From assembly GCA_963735495.1 (NCBI GenBank), contig CAVTLG010000011.1:310001-374000 (forward strand): a stretch of 64,000 nucleotides of DNA, in the 5' to 3' direction. The position numbers and the translations under genes were made by a program. The DNA is from CAVTLG01 sp963735495. Its GTDB lineage: Bacteria > Chloroflexota > Ktedonobacteria > Ktedonobacterales > Ktedonobacteraceae. The notes under the pieces are model-generated. The model had not been told where the DNA came from. It did no database searches and saw nothing but the letters and a program-made list of their open reading frames with translations. Of this stretch, positions 35,301 to 43,770 are shown piece by piece (the first letter of the stretch is position 1; the number at the start of each line of letters is the position of its first letter).

Positions 35301-35604
35301 TGCGTTGCGCGAGGAAGGACTCGTGCGCGATCTGACGCATTTTGTGCAGGATATGCGAAAAAAAGCGGGCTTGAATATCGAGGACCATATCGGCCTGGCG
35401 CTGTACACCGATGTTGAGCTGGCGCAGATCTTACAGACGTACGGCAACGAGATCATGGCGGAAACGCTGGCCGCCAACCTGCTCATCTCGATCAACCAGG
35501 AGGATACACCCTCGTTCAACGAGTTGTATCGTGAGCGCATCTCACCAACCGAGCAGAAGAAGCTGGAAGGCTACACTATCGAGGTAGTGTTGGGAAAAAT
35601 GTAG
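32311..35604 (+). CDS. ileS: Isoleucyl-tRNA synthetase, divergent class I form
   Basis: Charges tRNA-Ile. About 1097 residues, with catalytic core, CP1 editing insertion (VWTTTPWTLAANVAAAVNPD with the usual TTTPWT), HKSKGN as KMSKS loop (DGTPMHKSKGNMVIFDDA), and anticodon-binding C-terminal helices (NWYLRRSRERIW). Zinc knuckles CPRC, CWRC, CPQC and CKQC are visible. The HIGH region is NPMGVHHAWGRMYKDLYQR, not the usual HxGH. GTG at 32311 is chosen because GGAGGG lies 4-9 bases upstream; an in-frame ATG-less extension to 32266 lacks one. T-box control and the amino-acid family support IleRS over ValRS or LeuRS, but the class I subgroup is unusual. Confidence 0.9.
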   Translation: MSVKSSVFKPVVAADRVDYPNLEHSIQHWWDEHQVRQMYLRRNEQSHKQYSFLDGPITANNPMGVHHAWGRMYKDLYQRFKTMQGYRQRYQNGFDCQGLWVEVNVEQDLGFQTKRDIETYGIAAFVERCKERVFTYARVQTEQSIRLGYWMDWGNDYYTLSDENNYTIWSFLKVCKERGLIYKGRDVMPWCPRCATGISNMEMEAEGYKDLTHLSLYVRFPLTDRPGEYLLVWTTTPWTLAANVAAAVNPDLEYVKVEQDGEFYYLAEQLLPVLKQLKGRDKGDYRVAERLKGSDMVGWGYRGPFDELPAEQGVAHSVVPWRDVSASEGTGIVHIAPGCGREDFGLGKEFGLAVIAPVDEFGVYSDGFDWLTGQSTSAVGQQIAEHLTQKGLLYRPQNYRHRYPTCWRCKTELIFRLVNEWFISMQTLRYEIMDVVKQITWIPAFGFDREMDWLQNMDDWMISKKRYWGLALPIYDCPQCGTFEIIGSKEELQERAVSGWEEFEGHTPHRPWVDAVKIQCKQCGTEVSRILDVGNPWLDAGIVPYSTLHYRTDHAYWEQWFPADFVTESFPGQFRNWFYSMLVMSTVLENKAPFQTLFGYATLMSEDGTPMHKSKGNMVIFDDAAERVGSDTMRWLYANHTPEQNLNFPRIPTPDEMQKSVDTGLPVRLSEKWMLIRRTLDKIWNIYWFFVTYANIDQFDPTAHQVPVAQRSELDRWILSELQLTIRAVASGLEQYDTVKPAEVMQEFLDDLSNWYLRRSRERIWKSELDDDKRAAYLTLYECLTTLVTLLAPFTPFVTEELYQNLVRSINPDAPFSVHLNAWPQVQEELIDEKLTNETHLVMRIVGLGRAAREKAQIRVRQPLNTLYVRVPSSDEEQALQRLSGQVLEELNIKQLKLISSDSTMLAYTLRPQVKILGPKYGPLVQKILALFKTLTPQETQEAATRLNETGTLTIALGEQEVVLTSAEIEVISTARPGFVTAEERGYIVALETTITPALREEGLVRDLTHFVQDMRKKAGLNIEDHIGLALYTDVELAQILQTYGNEIMAETLAANLLISINQEDTPSFNELYRERISPTEQKKLEGYTIEVVLGKM

Positions 35605-35640
35605 CTTGTCTTAGTGCTCTACCCAGAGCTGAAAGGAAGT

Positions 35641-35697
35641 GCCCTACCTGGCCGGAGAAAATCCTGACCATAAAATAAAAAGGTAGGGCCTTTTAGT
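35641..35697 (+). terminator. Terminator after ileS
   Basis: GCCCTACCT (35641-35649) pairs perfectly with AGGTAGGGC (35681-35689) around a 31-base A-rich loop, followed by CTTTTAGTTT. Confidence 0.6.
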
Positions 35698-35715
35698 TTC
35701 ATCACTTCATGACCA

Positions 35716-37023
35716 CTATTCAATTAACATGCGACGAGGCTTTTCAGGCAATTTCCATTGTTCTCCCTTAGAGATAGTAGGAGCCTGTCGCGACTTTTCG
35801 GCCAGATGATACGTAATAGAATCAATGCTACCAGATACATTGCGCCATTGCACATCAATACGACTAATTTCCAGATCTGGAAAATAACGCGTTAAAAAGA
35901 AGATCTTATTTCTCCCTCCTCTAGTGGCTAGAACTTCATAATATCCTTTAGTTCCTTCAATAAATGCTTTGTCTAAATTTGCGTTACGATCTTTTTCATC
36001 ATCTCCAGTTCCAAAACCCCCCCTTAATCTACTTACTGTATCTTTCTCAGAAACGGCTAATTGTTCTATTATAACTGGTTTATATGTATTTATATCAAGC
36101 CCTTTCCTTTCTAGTGCTATACGCCAGTTTTGCCACATAATGTCATCATGATGAAAGTTATCGATTTCCTCCTTCCTTAGACGCCTACTTTTATCCTCTT
36201 CTCTATCATTACTATCGTTAACTATTCTTCCTTCATTTGGATATACCTGATTACGGTAACATACCTTGTTTGATTCACCTTCTTTCAATTTATCTTCTTT
36301 CACCTTTATCTGGATTTCAACCTCATCACCATCAACAATAACAGAAGGAGGATCATCATAGAGTTCCTTAAATGTGGTTGTTCTTTCCTCACGGTCAACA
36401 GGCGGAAGCGCTTCTGCACGCCTGTATCCTTCTTTAACCTTTTCAACAGCAGGACATTCTTCGTGATATCTCCTCAGCTGCTCTGCCATTTCTTGCAGCT
36501 CGCGTGCAGCGTTACGAGCATCCAACTCTGCTCTATATTTCTGCTCTTTCCCACTATTATCTTTCCAGGCACTTTGCTCACTAGCCCTAATTCTATCTAG
36601 TAATTCCCATTTTTTCTCATCAAGCTCATTAGGAGTCTTACCATCTATTTTTTCGCCTAAATGGTTTTCGTAATGACTTGCTATGTAGTTATTAGCGAGC
36701 ACGGCTTGCTTGCGTATCGTCTGAAAACGCTCTTGTTTGCTCAGTTTTTTGACAGGGTCTCCCTCCAGTACATCTCGATACAATCTCCCCTTCTCCGCCT
36801 TATCTGTACTCCAGAACTTTCTCCAAGACTGTATCCATTTTGATGCTTCAGTGGGACTCTCTGACCGAGGCCGATAAGCTTCGCGAGATGCTATCACATC
36901 GCTTAAACGCGGTTGAGCTGAACTTCCCCCTTCTGCCTCTCGCGTATGTTCAACTCCACCTGGCCCAGCATCTTGCTGATGTCTATCACCGGAGCTTCTT
37001 TGTCCCCTATCGGTATCACTCAC
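35716..37023 (-). CDS. Orphan low-GC protein of unknown function
   Basis: 435 residues, very charged and without signal peptide or membrane segment. The first 60 residues are disordered (Gly/Gln/Ser/Arg rich). The middle is helical and Lys/Glu-rich (KLSKQERFQTIRKQ, ARELQEMAEQLRRYHEECP). The C-terminal 200 residues look like a folded alpha/beta domain (VEIQIKVKEDKL, VCYRNQVYPNEGRI, YYEVLATRGGRNKIFFLTRY, ISRIDVQWRNVS). No family recognised. Base composition is clearly lower in GC than the genes on both sides, which suggests transfer. Its layout (disordered head, helical stalk, folded tail) resembles the toxin-like gene at 23112-24122, but no shared motif was seen. The start is GTG at 37023 with a distant GAGGCAG. 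Confidence 0.6.
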   Translation of the reverse strand: MSDTDRGQRSSGDRHQQDAGPGGVEHTREAEGGSSAQPRLSDVIASREAYRPRSESPTEASKWIQSWRKFWSTDKAEKGRLYRDVLEGDPVKKLSKQERFQTIRKQAVLANNYIASHYENHLGEKIDGKTPNELDEKKWELLDRIRASEQSAWKDNSGKEQKYRAELDARNAARELQEMAEQLRRYHEECPAVEKVKEGYRRAEALPPVDREERTTTFKELYDDPPSVIVDGDEVEIQIKVKEDKLKEGESNKVCYRNQVYPNEGRIVNDSNDREEDKSRRLRKEEIDNFHHDDIMWQNWRIALERKGLDINTYKPVIIEQLAVSEKDTVSRLRGGFGTGDDEKDRNANLDKAFIEGTKGYYEVLATRGGRNKIFFLTRYFPDLEISRIDVQWRNVSGSIDSITYHLAEKSRQAPTISKGEQWKLPEKPRRMLIE

Positions 37024-37355
37024 TGTAGTACTGCCTCATACATTTCGCTCTGTTATCTTTACTGTGTTTCTACTTTTTACTCTGCCCACATATTCCTTTT
37101 CTCTTGCCATTACCCATCCACCACATAGGCAAGCCGGGATAAATTCGTGCTCCTGATAATAATTGCGGACAAAGAGTTTTCTTTGCTTTTGATAAGTAAA
37201 AACCACTCTTACATCCGCATCCTCAAGTCTGCCGTAAGTTTGCTAGTACAATTCTATATGGAAAGAGTTCATTCATATGAGAGGAATAAAGGGACAGTTC
37301 ACTGAGAGCAAGCAGCAATTCATAGACCATAAGGCAAAGAGCGAAAAAGAAAACA
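37024..37355. other. Intergenic stretch
   Basis: AT-rich, no supportable gene or hairpin. Probably the tail of transferred DNA together with 35716-37023. Confidence 0.6.
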
Positions 37356-38402
37356 TTATTCCGCTGTGATGACAACCTTCCCCGTTTTACCGCTATCGAA
37401 TAACGCATACGCCTGCCCGGCCTGATCCAGCGCAAAGCGGTCTGTGATCATCGTATCCAGGTGCAAATTCCAGCGCACGAGAAGTTCGGTCAGATCCTCC
37501 ATTTGTGGCAAGCTACAGACCCAGGAACCAAATAAGGAGAGCTGCTTATGAATCAGCAGCGGACTGGGTTCGAAGGCAACCGCGCCGCCCTCACCGACAA
37601 AAACAATGCGTCCCCATTCACGCGCCAAGTCAAGACACATATAGCGCGCATTAGCGTTGCCCGAACAGTCAATGGCAACTTCAAAACCATGTCCCTGCGT
37701 CTTCTCCCCGAGTTCGTCAGCAGCATGGCGATCTGCCGGATTGACGACCTCAGTGATACCAAGGCTGCGCGCCAGTTGTACGCGTTCAGGTATTGCCTCT
37801 ACGCCTACGACATGGGCACCCATTGCTCTGCACAAAAGTGCCGCACCGATGCCAACAGGACCCAGACCAGTGATCAGCACCTTATCCCGCCCGGATACGC
37901 CCGCGCGCAGACAGGCCGCGTAGGCCGTACCTCCGCCACAAGCAACCATCGCACCATCCTGATAGGTGAGTTCGTCAGGGAGTGCCAGCAGCGTACGCTC
38001 TTCAGCCAGCAGGAATTCAGCGTGCCCACCATCTCTCTGCCAACCATAGGCCGCTCGTTCGGGACTGGAGCAACTGATCATCCAGCCGCCATGACAGTCA
38101 TGACATAAACCACAGCCCGCAATATGGTAGATAATGACGCGATCACCTTCTTTAAAGCGGTGGACACCAGGGCCAATCCGTTCAATCACACCACATGGCT
38201 CGTGACCAGCAATCACGCCACGATAGGCTTCCGGTCCTGTGCCTTGATCATGAGGTCGATAGATAGCGCGCAGGTCACTGCCACACAGCGAGGATGCCTT
38301 CACACGCACAAGCACCTGCCCATGACCTGGCTCTGGAACAGGGAACTCCCGCATTTCCAGTCGCCGATCTCCTGGTAAAACAACACCTTTCATGGTTGCC
38401 AT
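37356..38402 (-). CDS. Zinc-containing alcohol dehydrogenase family protein
   Basis: Medium-chain dehydrogenase. GroES-like domain with catalytic zinc site (SSLCGSDLRAIY, GHEPCGVIERIGPGVHRFKE), structural-zinc cysteines modified to CGLCHDCHGGWMISC, and a Rossmann domain VLITGLGPVGIGAALLCRAM. It resembles threonine / sorbitol-type and other L-threonine-like dehydrogenases; substrate unknown. ATG 38402 is chosen: AGAGAGGG lies 5 bases upstream. It is followed upstream by a second such gene (38550-39578) in the same direction, so the pair may form a polyol or sugar-alcohol unit, possibly using the two steps of one pathway. Confidence 0.9.
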   Translation of the reverse strand: MATMKGVVLPGDRRLEMREFPVPEPGHGQVLVRVKASSLCGSDLRAIYRPHDQGTGPEAYRGVIAGHEPCGVIERIGPGVHRFKEGDRVIIYHIAGCGLCHDCHGGWMISCSSPERAAYGWQRDGGHAEFLLAEERTLLALPDELTYQDGAMVACGGGTAYAACLRAGVSGRDKVLITGLGPVGIGAALLCRAMGAHVVGVEAIPERVQLARSLGITEVVNPADRHAADELGEKTQGHGFEVAIDCSGNANARYMCLDLAREWGRIVFVGEGGAVAFEPSPLLIHKQLSLFGSWVCSLPQMEDLTELLVRWNLHLDTMITDRFALDQAGQAYALFDSGKTGKVVITAE

Positions 38403-38549
38403 GTGATCCCTCTCTTTCCAACCTTTGCTTGTATCTCGTCTGGAGTATCCTCTCACCAGCATGCTCTCTACAAAACTGGTAGAGAGCATGCGCAAGGCAA
38501 TACTATTGGTAAGCGCGAGCAGAGCAACAGCACAATGACAGAGCTGGTA

Positions 38550-39578
38550 CTACTCCTGCGGTAATATCTGTGTCTTAACGCCCTCACCGTGTCTCACCGC
38601 CTGGAGCGCTTGTGGAAAATCCTTGAGAGGTAGCGCTTGTGTGAGTAAAGCTTCTGTCTGAATAGCTCCGCTCCCCAATAATTCTAAAGCAGCACCAAAA
38701 GAATGCAAGACAGCCATCGAGCCAAGCACAGTGATCTCGTCGTTGTAGATGCGGAATGGTGAGAGTGAAACACGCGCCTCTTGAGGGGCAACACCAAAGA
38801 TCATCAACTTCCCTCCACGCTTTACCGCGCTGAAAGCTCCCTCAATTGCCGCAGCAACCCCCGTAGCATCCAGCACACAATCGAAGCCCAACGGCTCTTC
38901 GGCCAACAGTGCCTGGAGATCATGATGAGTACGATAAGCGCCCAGTTGCGCAGCGCGAGCCAGACGTTGCGCATTGATATCGGTTACAGCGACCCGCGCA
39001 ATCCCAGCGTGCAGTGCAAGTTGCAACAATATCAGCCCCATCGTGCCTGCCCCAACAATTAATAACGTATCTCCAAGTCTGGGAGCGAGGCGGTGTATGC
39101 CATGCACAGCACAGGAGATTGGCTCAATGAGCGCTGCTTCGCGCATTGACATATGCTCAGGGATGACATAGGCATTGGCCGCAGGGACTGCAACGTATTC
39201 AGCAAATGCACCATTCACTGTATCACCAAGCGCCCCCCAATTGAGGCAGAGGTTCCCATGTCCTGTACGACAAAATACGCAATGGCCGCAGAACAATGAA
39301 GGATCAATCGCCACTCTGGTACCGACGGTTAACCTGGTACCACTCGTACCAATACCTTGAGGAACATCACTACCGATAGCCACGATTTCGCCAGCAAACT
39401 CGTGACCAGGTATAATGGGATACGGTGTAGGAGGAAACTCTCCGGCTGCGATATGGATATCAGTACCACAAATACCACAGGCTCCGACCCGGATGATCAA
39501 TTCGTGCGGTCGGGCCATTGGATCAGGGACAGTATCTACTTTGATATCTCCAGGTTTATTGATGACAACCGCGCGCAT
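38550..39578 (-). CDS. Zinc-containing alcohol dehydrogenase family protein
   Basis: 342 residues. Catalytic zinc: GACGICGTDIHIAAGEFPPT with GHEFAGEIVAIG; structural zinc cysteines are CGHCVFCRTGHGNLC (four Cys complete); Rossmann glycine loop is LLIVGAGTMGLILLQLALHA; substrate-side EPISCAVHGIHRL. This set is typical of sorbitol, threonine and galactitol-type dehydrogenases. The ATG at 39578 is the family-normal start (MRAVVINKPGDIKV); AAAGG lies 11 bases upstream. Gene order and direction with 37356-38402 suggest co-expression. Confidence 0.9.
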   Translation of the reverse strand: MRAVVINKPGDIKVDTVPDPMARPHELIIRVGACGICGTDIHIAAGEFPPTPYPIIPGHEFAGEIVAIGSDVPQGIGTSGTRLTVGTRVAIDPSLFCGHCVFCRTGHGNLCLNWGALGDTVNGAFAEYVAVPAANAYVIPEHMSMREAALIEPISCAVHGIHRLAPRLGDTLLIVGAGTMGLILLQLALHAGIARVAVTDINAQRLARAAQLGAYRTHHDLQALLAEEPLGFDCVLDATGVAAAIEGAFSAVKRGGKLMIFGVAPQEARVSLSPFRIYNDEITVLGSMAVLHSFGAALELLGSGAIQTEALLTQALPLKDFPQALQAVRHGEGVKTQILPQE

Positions 39579-39836
39579 CGTTATACAACCTTTCATTGAT
39601 CCCTGAGGATCGTCTCGTAAAACGTGTCGGCTACATTTCCACCTGTTTACGATGATAAGCACAAAGTTCTTCGCAGTTTCTTCTCTGAAACTGATCAGCT
39701 ACGCTTGTAGAAGCATTTAAATGTTCTAACACGAACATTCTAGCATACATTCTGGTGGAATTCAATGTTCAAAACAACAGAGAAAGAACCAGATTATGGG
39801 TGAAGTTGCAGTTACATCTCAACAGATGTTTGGAGC

Positions 39837-39873
39837 AAAAAGTGCTTCTGTACACTAACAGAAGCACTTTTTG
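39837..39873. terminator. Perfect bidirectional terminator
   Basis: AAAAAGTGCTTCTG (ending 39850) and CAGAAGCACTTTTT form a 14-base-pair stem around a short loop, with A- and T-runs on both sides. It can stop the glutaredoxin transcript from the right and anything reading rightward. Confidence 0.85.
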
Positions 39874-39898
39874 TAGATAACCATAGTATTGAGATATA

Positions 39899-40171
39899 TC
39901 AAGTCGGGAATTTGGCAGCCAGATCACGAGCATTTGGCTCAACCAGTATAGAGCCATCAGGAAAAACGATGGTGGGGACAGAGCGCGAACCCCCGTTTAC
40001 TTGTCTGACATACTCGGCTGCACGCTCGTCCTCTTCAATATTGATATACTCATAGGGGATACCATGCGTGTCGAACCAGCGCTTGGCAGAACGACAGTCG
40101 CCACACCAGGTGGTCGCATACATGGTAATCTTCTGCTCTGTTTGCGGTGTCTCTACCGTAAATTCTGCCAT
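39899..40171 (-). CDS. Glutaredoxin-like (mycoredoxin-type) protein
   Basis: 90-residue thiol-disulfide oxidoreductase. The active site is TWCGDCRSAKRWFD (C-G-D-C), followed by the fold landmarks YEYINIEEDERAAEYV and the cis-Pro segment SRSVPTIVFPDGSILVEP. The C-G-D-C site is closest to mycoredoxin-like or NrdH-like members, which use mycothiol, bacillithiol or thioredoxin reductase rather than glutathione. AAGGAGCG lies 5 bases before ATG 40171; an upstream frame from 40276 is not needed. Confidence 0.9.
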   Translation of the reverse strand: MAEFTVETPQTEQKITMYATTWCGDCRSAKRWFDTHGIPYEYINIEEDERAAEYVRQVNGGSRSVPTIVFPDGSILVEPNARDLAAKFPT

Positions 40172-40297
40172 CAATCGCTCCTTGATCTTGCTGAAGTAGC
40201 TGAGCACTATCTGTCTCTCTATTGCAACAAACCCCAACCACAATCTATTCCTCATGCATTCGCAGTGTATCCCCATTATTCATCCCTGACCAACCAC

Positions 40298-40338
40298 AAA
40301 AAAGGAGCGCTCACCAGAACGCTCCCTTACTTTTTTTG
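40298..40338. terminator. Bidirectional terminator
   Basis: AAAAAAGGAGCG (ending 40309) and CGCTCC (40320-40325) pair around a 10-base loop, then TTTTTTT. It stands between the glutaredoxin gene start side and the esterase gene end and suits stopping the latter. Confidence 0.75.
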
Positions 40339-40347
40339 GATTGTCCA

Positions 40348-41313
40348 TCATTTTCGCTGGGAAAAGAGCCAGGAGAAGAAGCCTGGGACATTCTCGGACG
40401 CATTACCGGTTGCGCCATAGACGGGACCCCAGATGAAGACGCCATGCCCTTTACCTGGAAACTCCGTATAACGCGGATCTCCCCCGGCTGCACGGATAGC
40501 GGCGATCATCTGCCGCGAGCCTGTGACTGGGATGGTGGTATCAGCAGAACCATGAAAAGCCCAGATGGGCATATGCGCCAACACGGCAGCTTTGGAGGGA
40601 TCGCCCGCACCTGAAATGGGTGCAGCCGCCGCAAAGTAGTTGGGCCAGCGCTCGATAGCATCCCATGTCCCCAAACCACCATTCGAGTAGCCTGTAATGT
40701 ACAGACGATTGGCATCTATGCCGCTATATTTGGTTTGCAGAGAATCCACAATTTCTTTGGCCAGGAGCAACGGCACACTCGGCTGAGCCGTCTGCTTGTA
40801 GGAACCCTTGCTCACATCGACATTGACCCATTGCTGAGATTGCAACATCTGCGGAATAACCACAAAACTGGGCCAATGTTGTTGAACATCCGGGTTAGCG
40901 GCCACCGTAGAGTTTTCTCCCCAGATCTGTACAAAGGCGTTTTGGAACAGTCTCGCTTCAGTTTGCGCTTCTGTGTAACTGGACTTAATTCTCTCACCGC
41001 CACCATGCAGAAAGAGCACTAATGGATATTTCTGCGCCGGGTTGTAGGACGCGGGCACGTAGAGGTAGTACCTGATGGATTGATGCTGCGCATTGGTAAA
41101 GGTATAGATCTGAAAACCATAGTAAGCAGCAGTCTTCGAAGCTTCACTTATCGGTGTAATCAGGTGAGAAGAGGAGTGAGCAGATGCCGATCCTATTCCG
41201 TTAAAAACCTGCGGGTAGACCTCTATACTAAAGAGTACTGCTCCCAACAGCACGAGCACACAGATAAGCATACTAAAGACGCGTTTCTTCGATGCCATTT
41301 TCGCATTGGACAC
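40348..41313 (-). CDS. Secreted alpha/beta-hydrolase esterase (PHB-depolymerase / feruloyl-esterase like)
   Basis: Signal peptide or membrane anchor at the N-terminus (RVFSMLICVLVLLGAVLFSI), then the alpha/beta-hydrolase fold: YPLVLFLHGGGERIKSSY (oxyanion region), YITGYSNGGLGTWDAIERWP (nucleophile Ser in G-Y-S-N-G-G), HGSADTTIPVTGSRQ (Asp), and GKGHGVFIWG (His). The full Ser-Asp-His triad is therefore present. Close to the polyhydroxybutyrate depolymerase / dienelactone-hydrolase-like secreted esterases; a role on polysaccharide-linked esters is possible given the other secreted genes. Start at GTG 41313 or ATG 41298, both weak in ribosome site. Confidence 0.85.
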   Translation of the reverse strand: MSNAKMASKKRVFSMLICVLVLLGAVLFSIEVYPQVFNGIGSASAHSSSHLITPISEASKTAAYYGFQIYTFTNAQHQSIRYYLYVPASYNPAQKYPLVLFLHGGGERIKSSYTEAQTEARLFQNAFVQIWGENSTVAANPDVQQHWPSFVVIPQMLQSQQWVNVDVSKGSYKQTAQPSVPLLLAKEIVDSLQTKYSGIDANRLYITGYSNGGLGTWDAIERWPNYFAAAAPISGAGDPSKAAVLAHMPIWAFHGSADTTIPVTGSRQMIAAIRAAGGDPRYTEFPGKGHGVFIWGPVYGATGNASENVPGFFSWLFSQRK

Positions 41314-41397
41314 TTTCTAAAGCCAACAATCGTAGATATTTACCATCCTATAGATACAACGACAAAAGCAGATGCATAGAGACAAAACTTTCCCTGG

Positions 41398-42645
41398 TCA
41401 TCCCTCAGCAGGCAGAGCGACAGGTCTATTGATACGCTCCAACAAGAGATCGAGGAAGCGCTTGCCTCCCGTAGCAAGAATAGCCGGATTCCGCGCAATG
41501 ATGCCAACAATGAGATTGGCGCTGAAATCTCCACGCAGTGCCTGAGCCATTTGTGCTGGAGTGAGACGCTTCATGAGATCCAACGCGTTATCCCACTGCT
41601 GATCAGTATAAGGAGCGATATGCTTGTTGATGCTGTAAGAGATATCCATATCGCGCCCGAAACGCGCCCGCCAGCGCTTGTCAAAACGTTCGAGGAATGC
41701 GGCAGAGGTATTTTTCGCCTTAACGGCCTCGGCAGCAACTTCACCTGCCATATGTCCCGAGTAAATGGCGAACCGAATGCCTTCGCCAACCAGCGTTGAA
41801 CCATGTCCACCGGCATCACCAGCCAGCAGAAGTCCATCACGTGAGAAGCGCTCTACCGGCCCTTCGGAAGGAAAAAGACCCGTATGGTATTCAAGAGGAC
41901 TGGCATCTTTGAACTTAGCCGTAAGCTGCGGTATCTCATGCATGATACGGTCCAGGTAGATACGAGCATCATCGTCGCAATCAGGATGGATCACGCCAAC
42001 ACCCAGGCGTACACGTCCATTGCCGCGCGGAAAAACCCAGGCATAGCCGTGTGGCGCAAAAGCGCTACCCATGATCAGAAACAACTCGTCCTGTGGATAA
42101 TTGGGCGCATACAGATCGTATTCTGCGCCATAGCCATAACGGTGGAACGCCTTACCCATCTCTGTCCGTACCGCGATATGCCGCGAGAAGCCGCTGGCAT
42201 CAATGGTCACATCGGCATGCACATTCATACGCTCGCTTACATGGTTTTTCGCGCTGACACCGAGCACACGACCATGCTCTAGCAGCGTCTGCTCGACTGT
42301 GTGCCTGACGCGAATAGTCGCGCCAGCCGCGACGGCTCGCGTGGCCAGGTGCTGGTAGACACCACGAACATCTATCACACACGCAGCAGCCGGATCATAG
42401 TGCAAAGGAACCTCGCGGCGCGGAGAAAGAAAAATAACCTTCTTGATGGGATGATAGAGGTGCTCAGGTATATTCAGCGCCTGCATGTCCTTGACCCAGC
42501 TTCCACCGCTCGTGTGAATAGGATATCCGATCTCATTCTGGCGCTCTAAAACCAGGGTGCGCACACCCGCTCGGGCCGCAGACTCAGCCGCAGCCAGGCC
42601 AGCCGGTCCACCACCAACAATAAGCACATTGTAATCGTCTGACAT
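41398..42645 (-). CDS. Geranylgeranyl reductase family FAD-dependent oxidoreductase
   Basis: 415-residue flavoprotein. N-terminal FAD loop YNVLIVGGGPAGLAAAESAA; second motif GLLLAGDAGGHGSTLVGEGI with the GD motif; PHGYAWVFPRGNGRVRLGVG is a family block between them. The family includes digeranylgeranylglycerophospholipid and geranylgeranyl-chlorophyll reductases, which saturate isoprenoid chains such as menaquinone or lipid tails. Which isoprenoid is reduced here is unknown. AAGGAA lies 5 bases before the ATG. It overlaps no neighbour; the esterase gene lies downstream, 84 bases away. Confidence 0.9.
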   Translation of the reverse strand: MSDDYNVLIVGGGPAGLAAAESAARAGVRTLVLERQNEIGYPIHTSGGSWVKDMQALNIPEHLYHPIKKVIFLSPRREVPLHYDPAAACVIDVRGVYQHLATRAVAAGATIRVRHTVEQTLLEHGRVLGVSAKNHVSERMNVHADVTIDASGFSRHIAVRTEMGKAFHRYGYGAEYDLYAPNYPQDELFLIMGSAFAPHGYAWVFPRGNGRVRLGVGVIHPDCDDDARIYLDRIMHEIPQLTAKFKDASPLEYHTGLFPSEGPVERFSRDGLLLAGDAGGHGSTLVGEGIRFAIYSGHMAGEVAAEAVKAKNTSAAFLERFDKRWRARFGRDMDISYSINKHIAPYTDQQWDNALDLMKRLTPAQMAQALRGDFSANLIVGIIARNPAILATGGKRFLDLLLERINRPVALPAEG

Positions 42646-42795
42646 GAAATTCCTTCTTTGGGAGAGTTATGCAATTGAAGGATCAGGAACTAACAGGCAC
42701 AAGCACAGAAGAGTTACCGAATCCCTTGATTTGCCAAATATTACTATATCGAAGCTGGTAATGCAACAACGCTCGCAGCTCGAAACTGTTCAGAC

Positions 42796-43137
42796 TTAGC
42801 CCAAAGGCTGACAATCCGACACAGCCCCTCTTCGTTGCAGGCGTCCTCGTTCCCAGACGAACAGTCGTTTGAGGACGACGCGCAGGACAAAGATGACCAC
42901 AAACATGAGGATTTGCTGCCAGGTATGCAGTTCAATGGTTTTTAACAGCGTCCCGGCCAGTTTGAAGCTTAAACCGCTGATGGCCCCATCGGCGACGAGA
43001 AGACGCGTTCGCATGACGCCTTGCCCGCGTAGCAACGCAAGGCAGGCAGCGAGCAAGTAGCAGACAATGAGCAGTGCTCCAACAAACTCAATGCTACTGG
43101 CCCAAAAGACATAATCCAGGACGTTACTAGAGGGCAT
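42796..43137 (-). CDS. DUF1622-related membrane protein, second copy
   Basis: 113 residues with three likely transmembrane segments (IEFVGALLIVCYLLAACLAL, ISGLSFKLAGTLLKTI, WQQILMFVVIFVLRVVLKRL). The block LAGTLLKTIELHTWQQILMF matches, position for position, the DUF1622 core of its upstream neighbour (ELGADILRTAISPTWSEIGQ). It overlaps that gene by 11 bases, so the two are one translational unit and probably one complex. Function unknown. Confidence 0.75.
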   Translation of the reverse strand: MPSSNVLDYVFWASSIEFVGALLIVCYLLAACLALLRGQGVMRTRLLVADGAISGLSFKLAGTLLKTIELHTWQQILMFVVIFVLRVVLKRLFVWERGRLQRRGAVSDCQPLG

Positions 43138-43552
43138 GGGTGATCCTTTGTGTTTCTACCTGTTTGTCCTGCGGAGGCGTTGTTGGCTGGAGCGCGCGCT
43201 CCGGCTGTCTGCGCGCTGCCCGGTCGATCTCCTGCTGCAAGAAGTAGTTCAGCAAGGTTCGTATCGCTACGATAGCGGCAAGCTGTCCAATTTCGGACCA
43301 GGTAGGAGAGATAGCGGTACGCAATATATCGGCTCCCAACTCGAACTCGATGGCGAGAGCGAGCCAACGTCCCAGGCATAGGCGGATATCTTCGATGCTG
43401 GGTCCCTGTGTCTCAGGTCCTCCACCACTGTGAACGAAAAGCATGAGTGCACGTATGGTGGCCTGGAAAGCGGCGATGGCAATGATTAGCCCGGCAACGG
43501 CTTCGACTCCTGATGCGAGATAGCCCGTCCAGAGCTTAAAGAGTTCTTCCAT
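43127..43552 (-). CDS. DUF1622 family membrane protein
   Basis: 141 residues. Hydrophobic start (LASGVEAVAGLIIAIAAF), then LGRWLALAIEFELGADILRT and AIVAIRTLLNYFLQQEIDRA, which is the DUF1622 pattern of a three-helix membrane protein with a charged cytoplasmic tail. Members occur in many bacteria with unknown function. The start ATG at 43552 has no strong Shine-Dalgarno. The stop is inside the start region of the following paralogue. Confidence 0.85.
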   Translation of the reverse strand: MEELFKLWTGYLASGVEAVAGLIIAIAAFQATIRALMLFVHSGGGPETQGPSIEDIRLCLGRWLALAIEFELGADILRTAISPTWSEIGQLAAIVAIRTLLNYFLQQEIDRAARRQPERALQPTTPPQDKQVETQRITHAL

Positions 43553-43770
43553 GGAGGCAACACGTATCAGGAGGCGGCACCGTTTCGCTATGTCCCCGAG
43601 GCCATCACCCCTGTGTGATTTGTCTTCATTCCTGTCTTTTCGACAGAACTATAACATGGCTCTTACGCAAGATCACGGCTACAACATGCGGTAGAATGAA
43701 GAACTAAACCAATTCTGCGAAGAATATTTCTTCTGTCCTTCTGCAGCTCAATCAGGTTCAGAAATAGAGG

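Noticed and set aside
34468..35388. 306-residue frame antisense to ileS.
   Set aside because: Shadow of a long GC-rich gene; no protein-family features.
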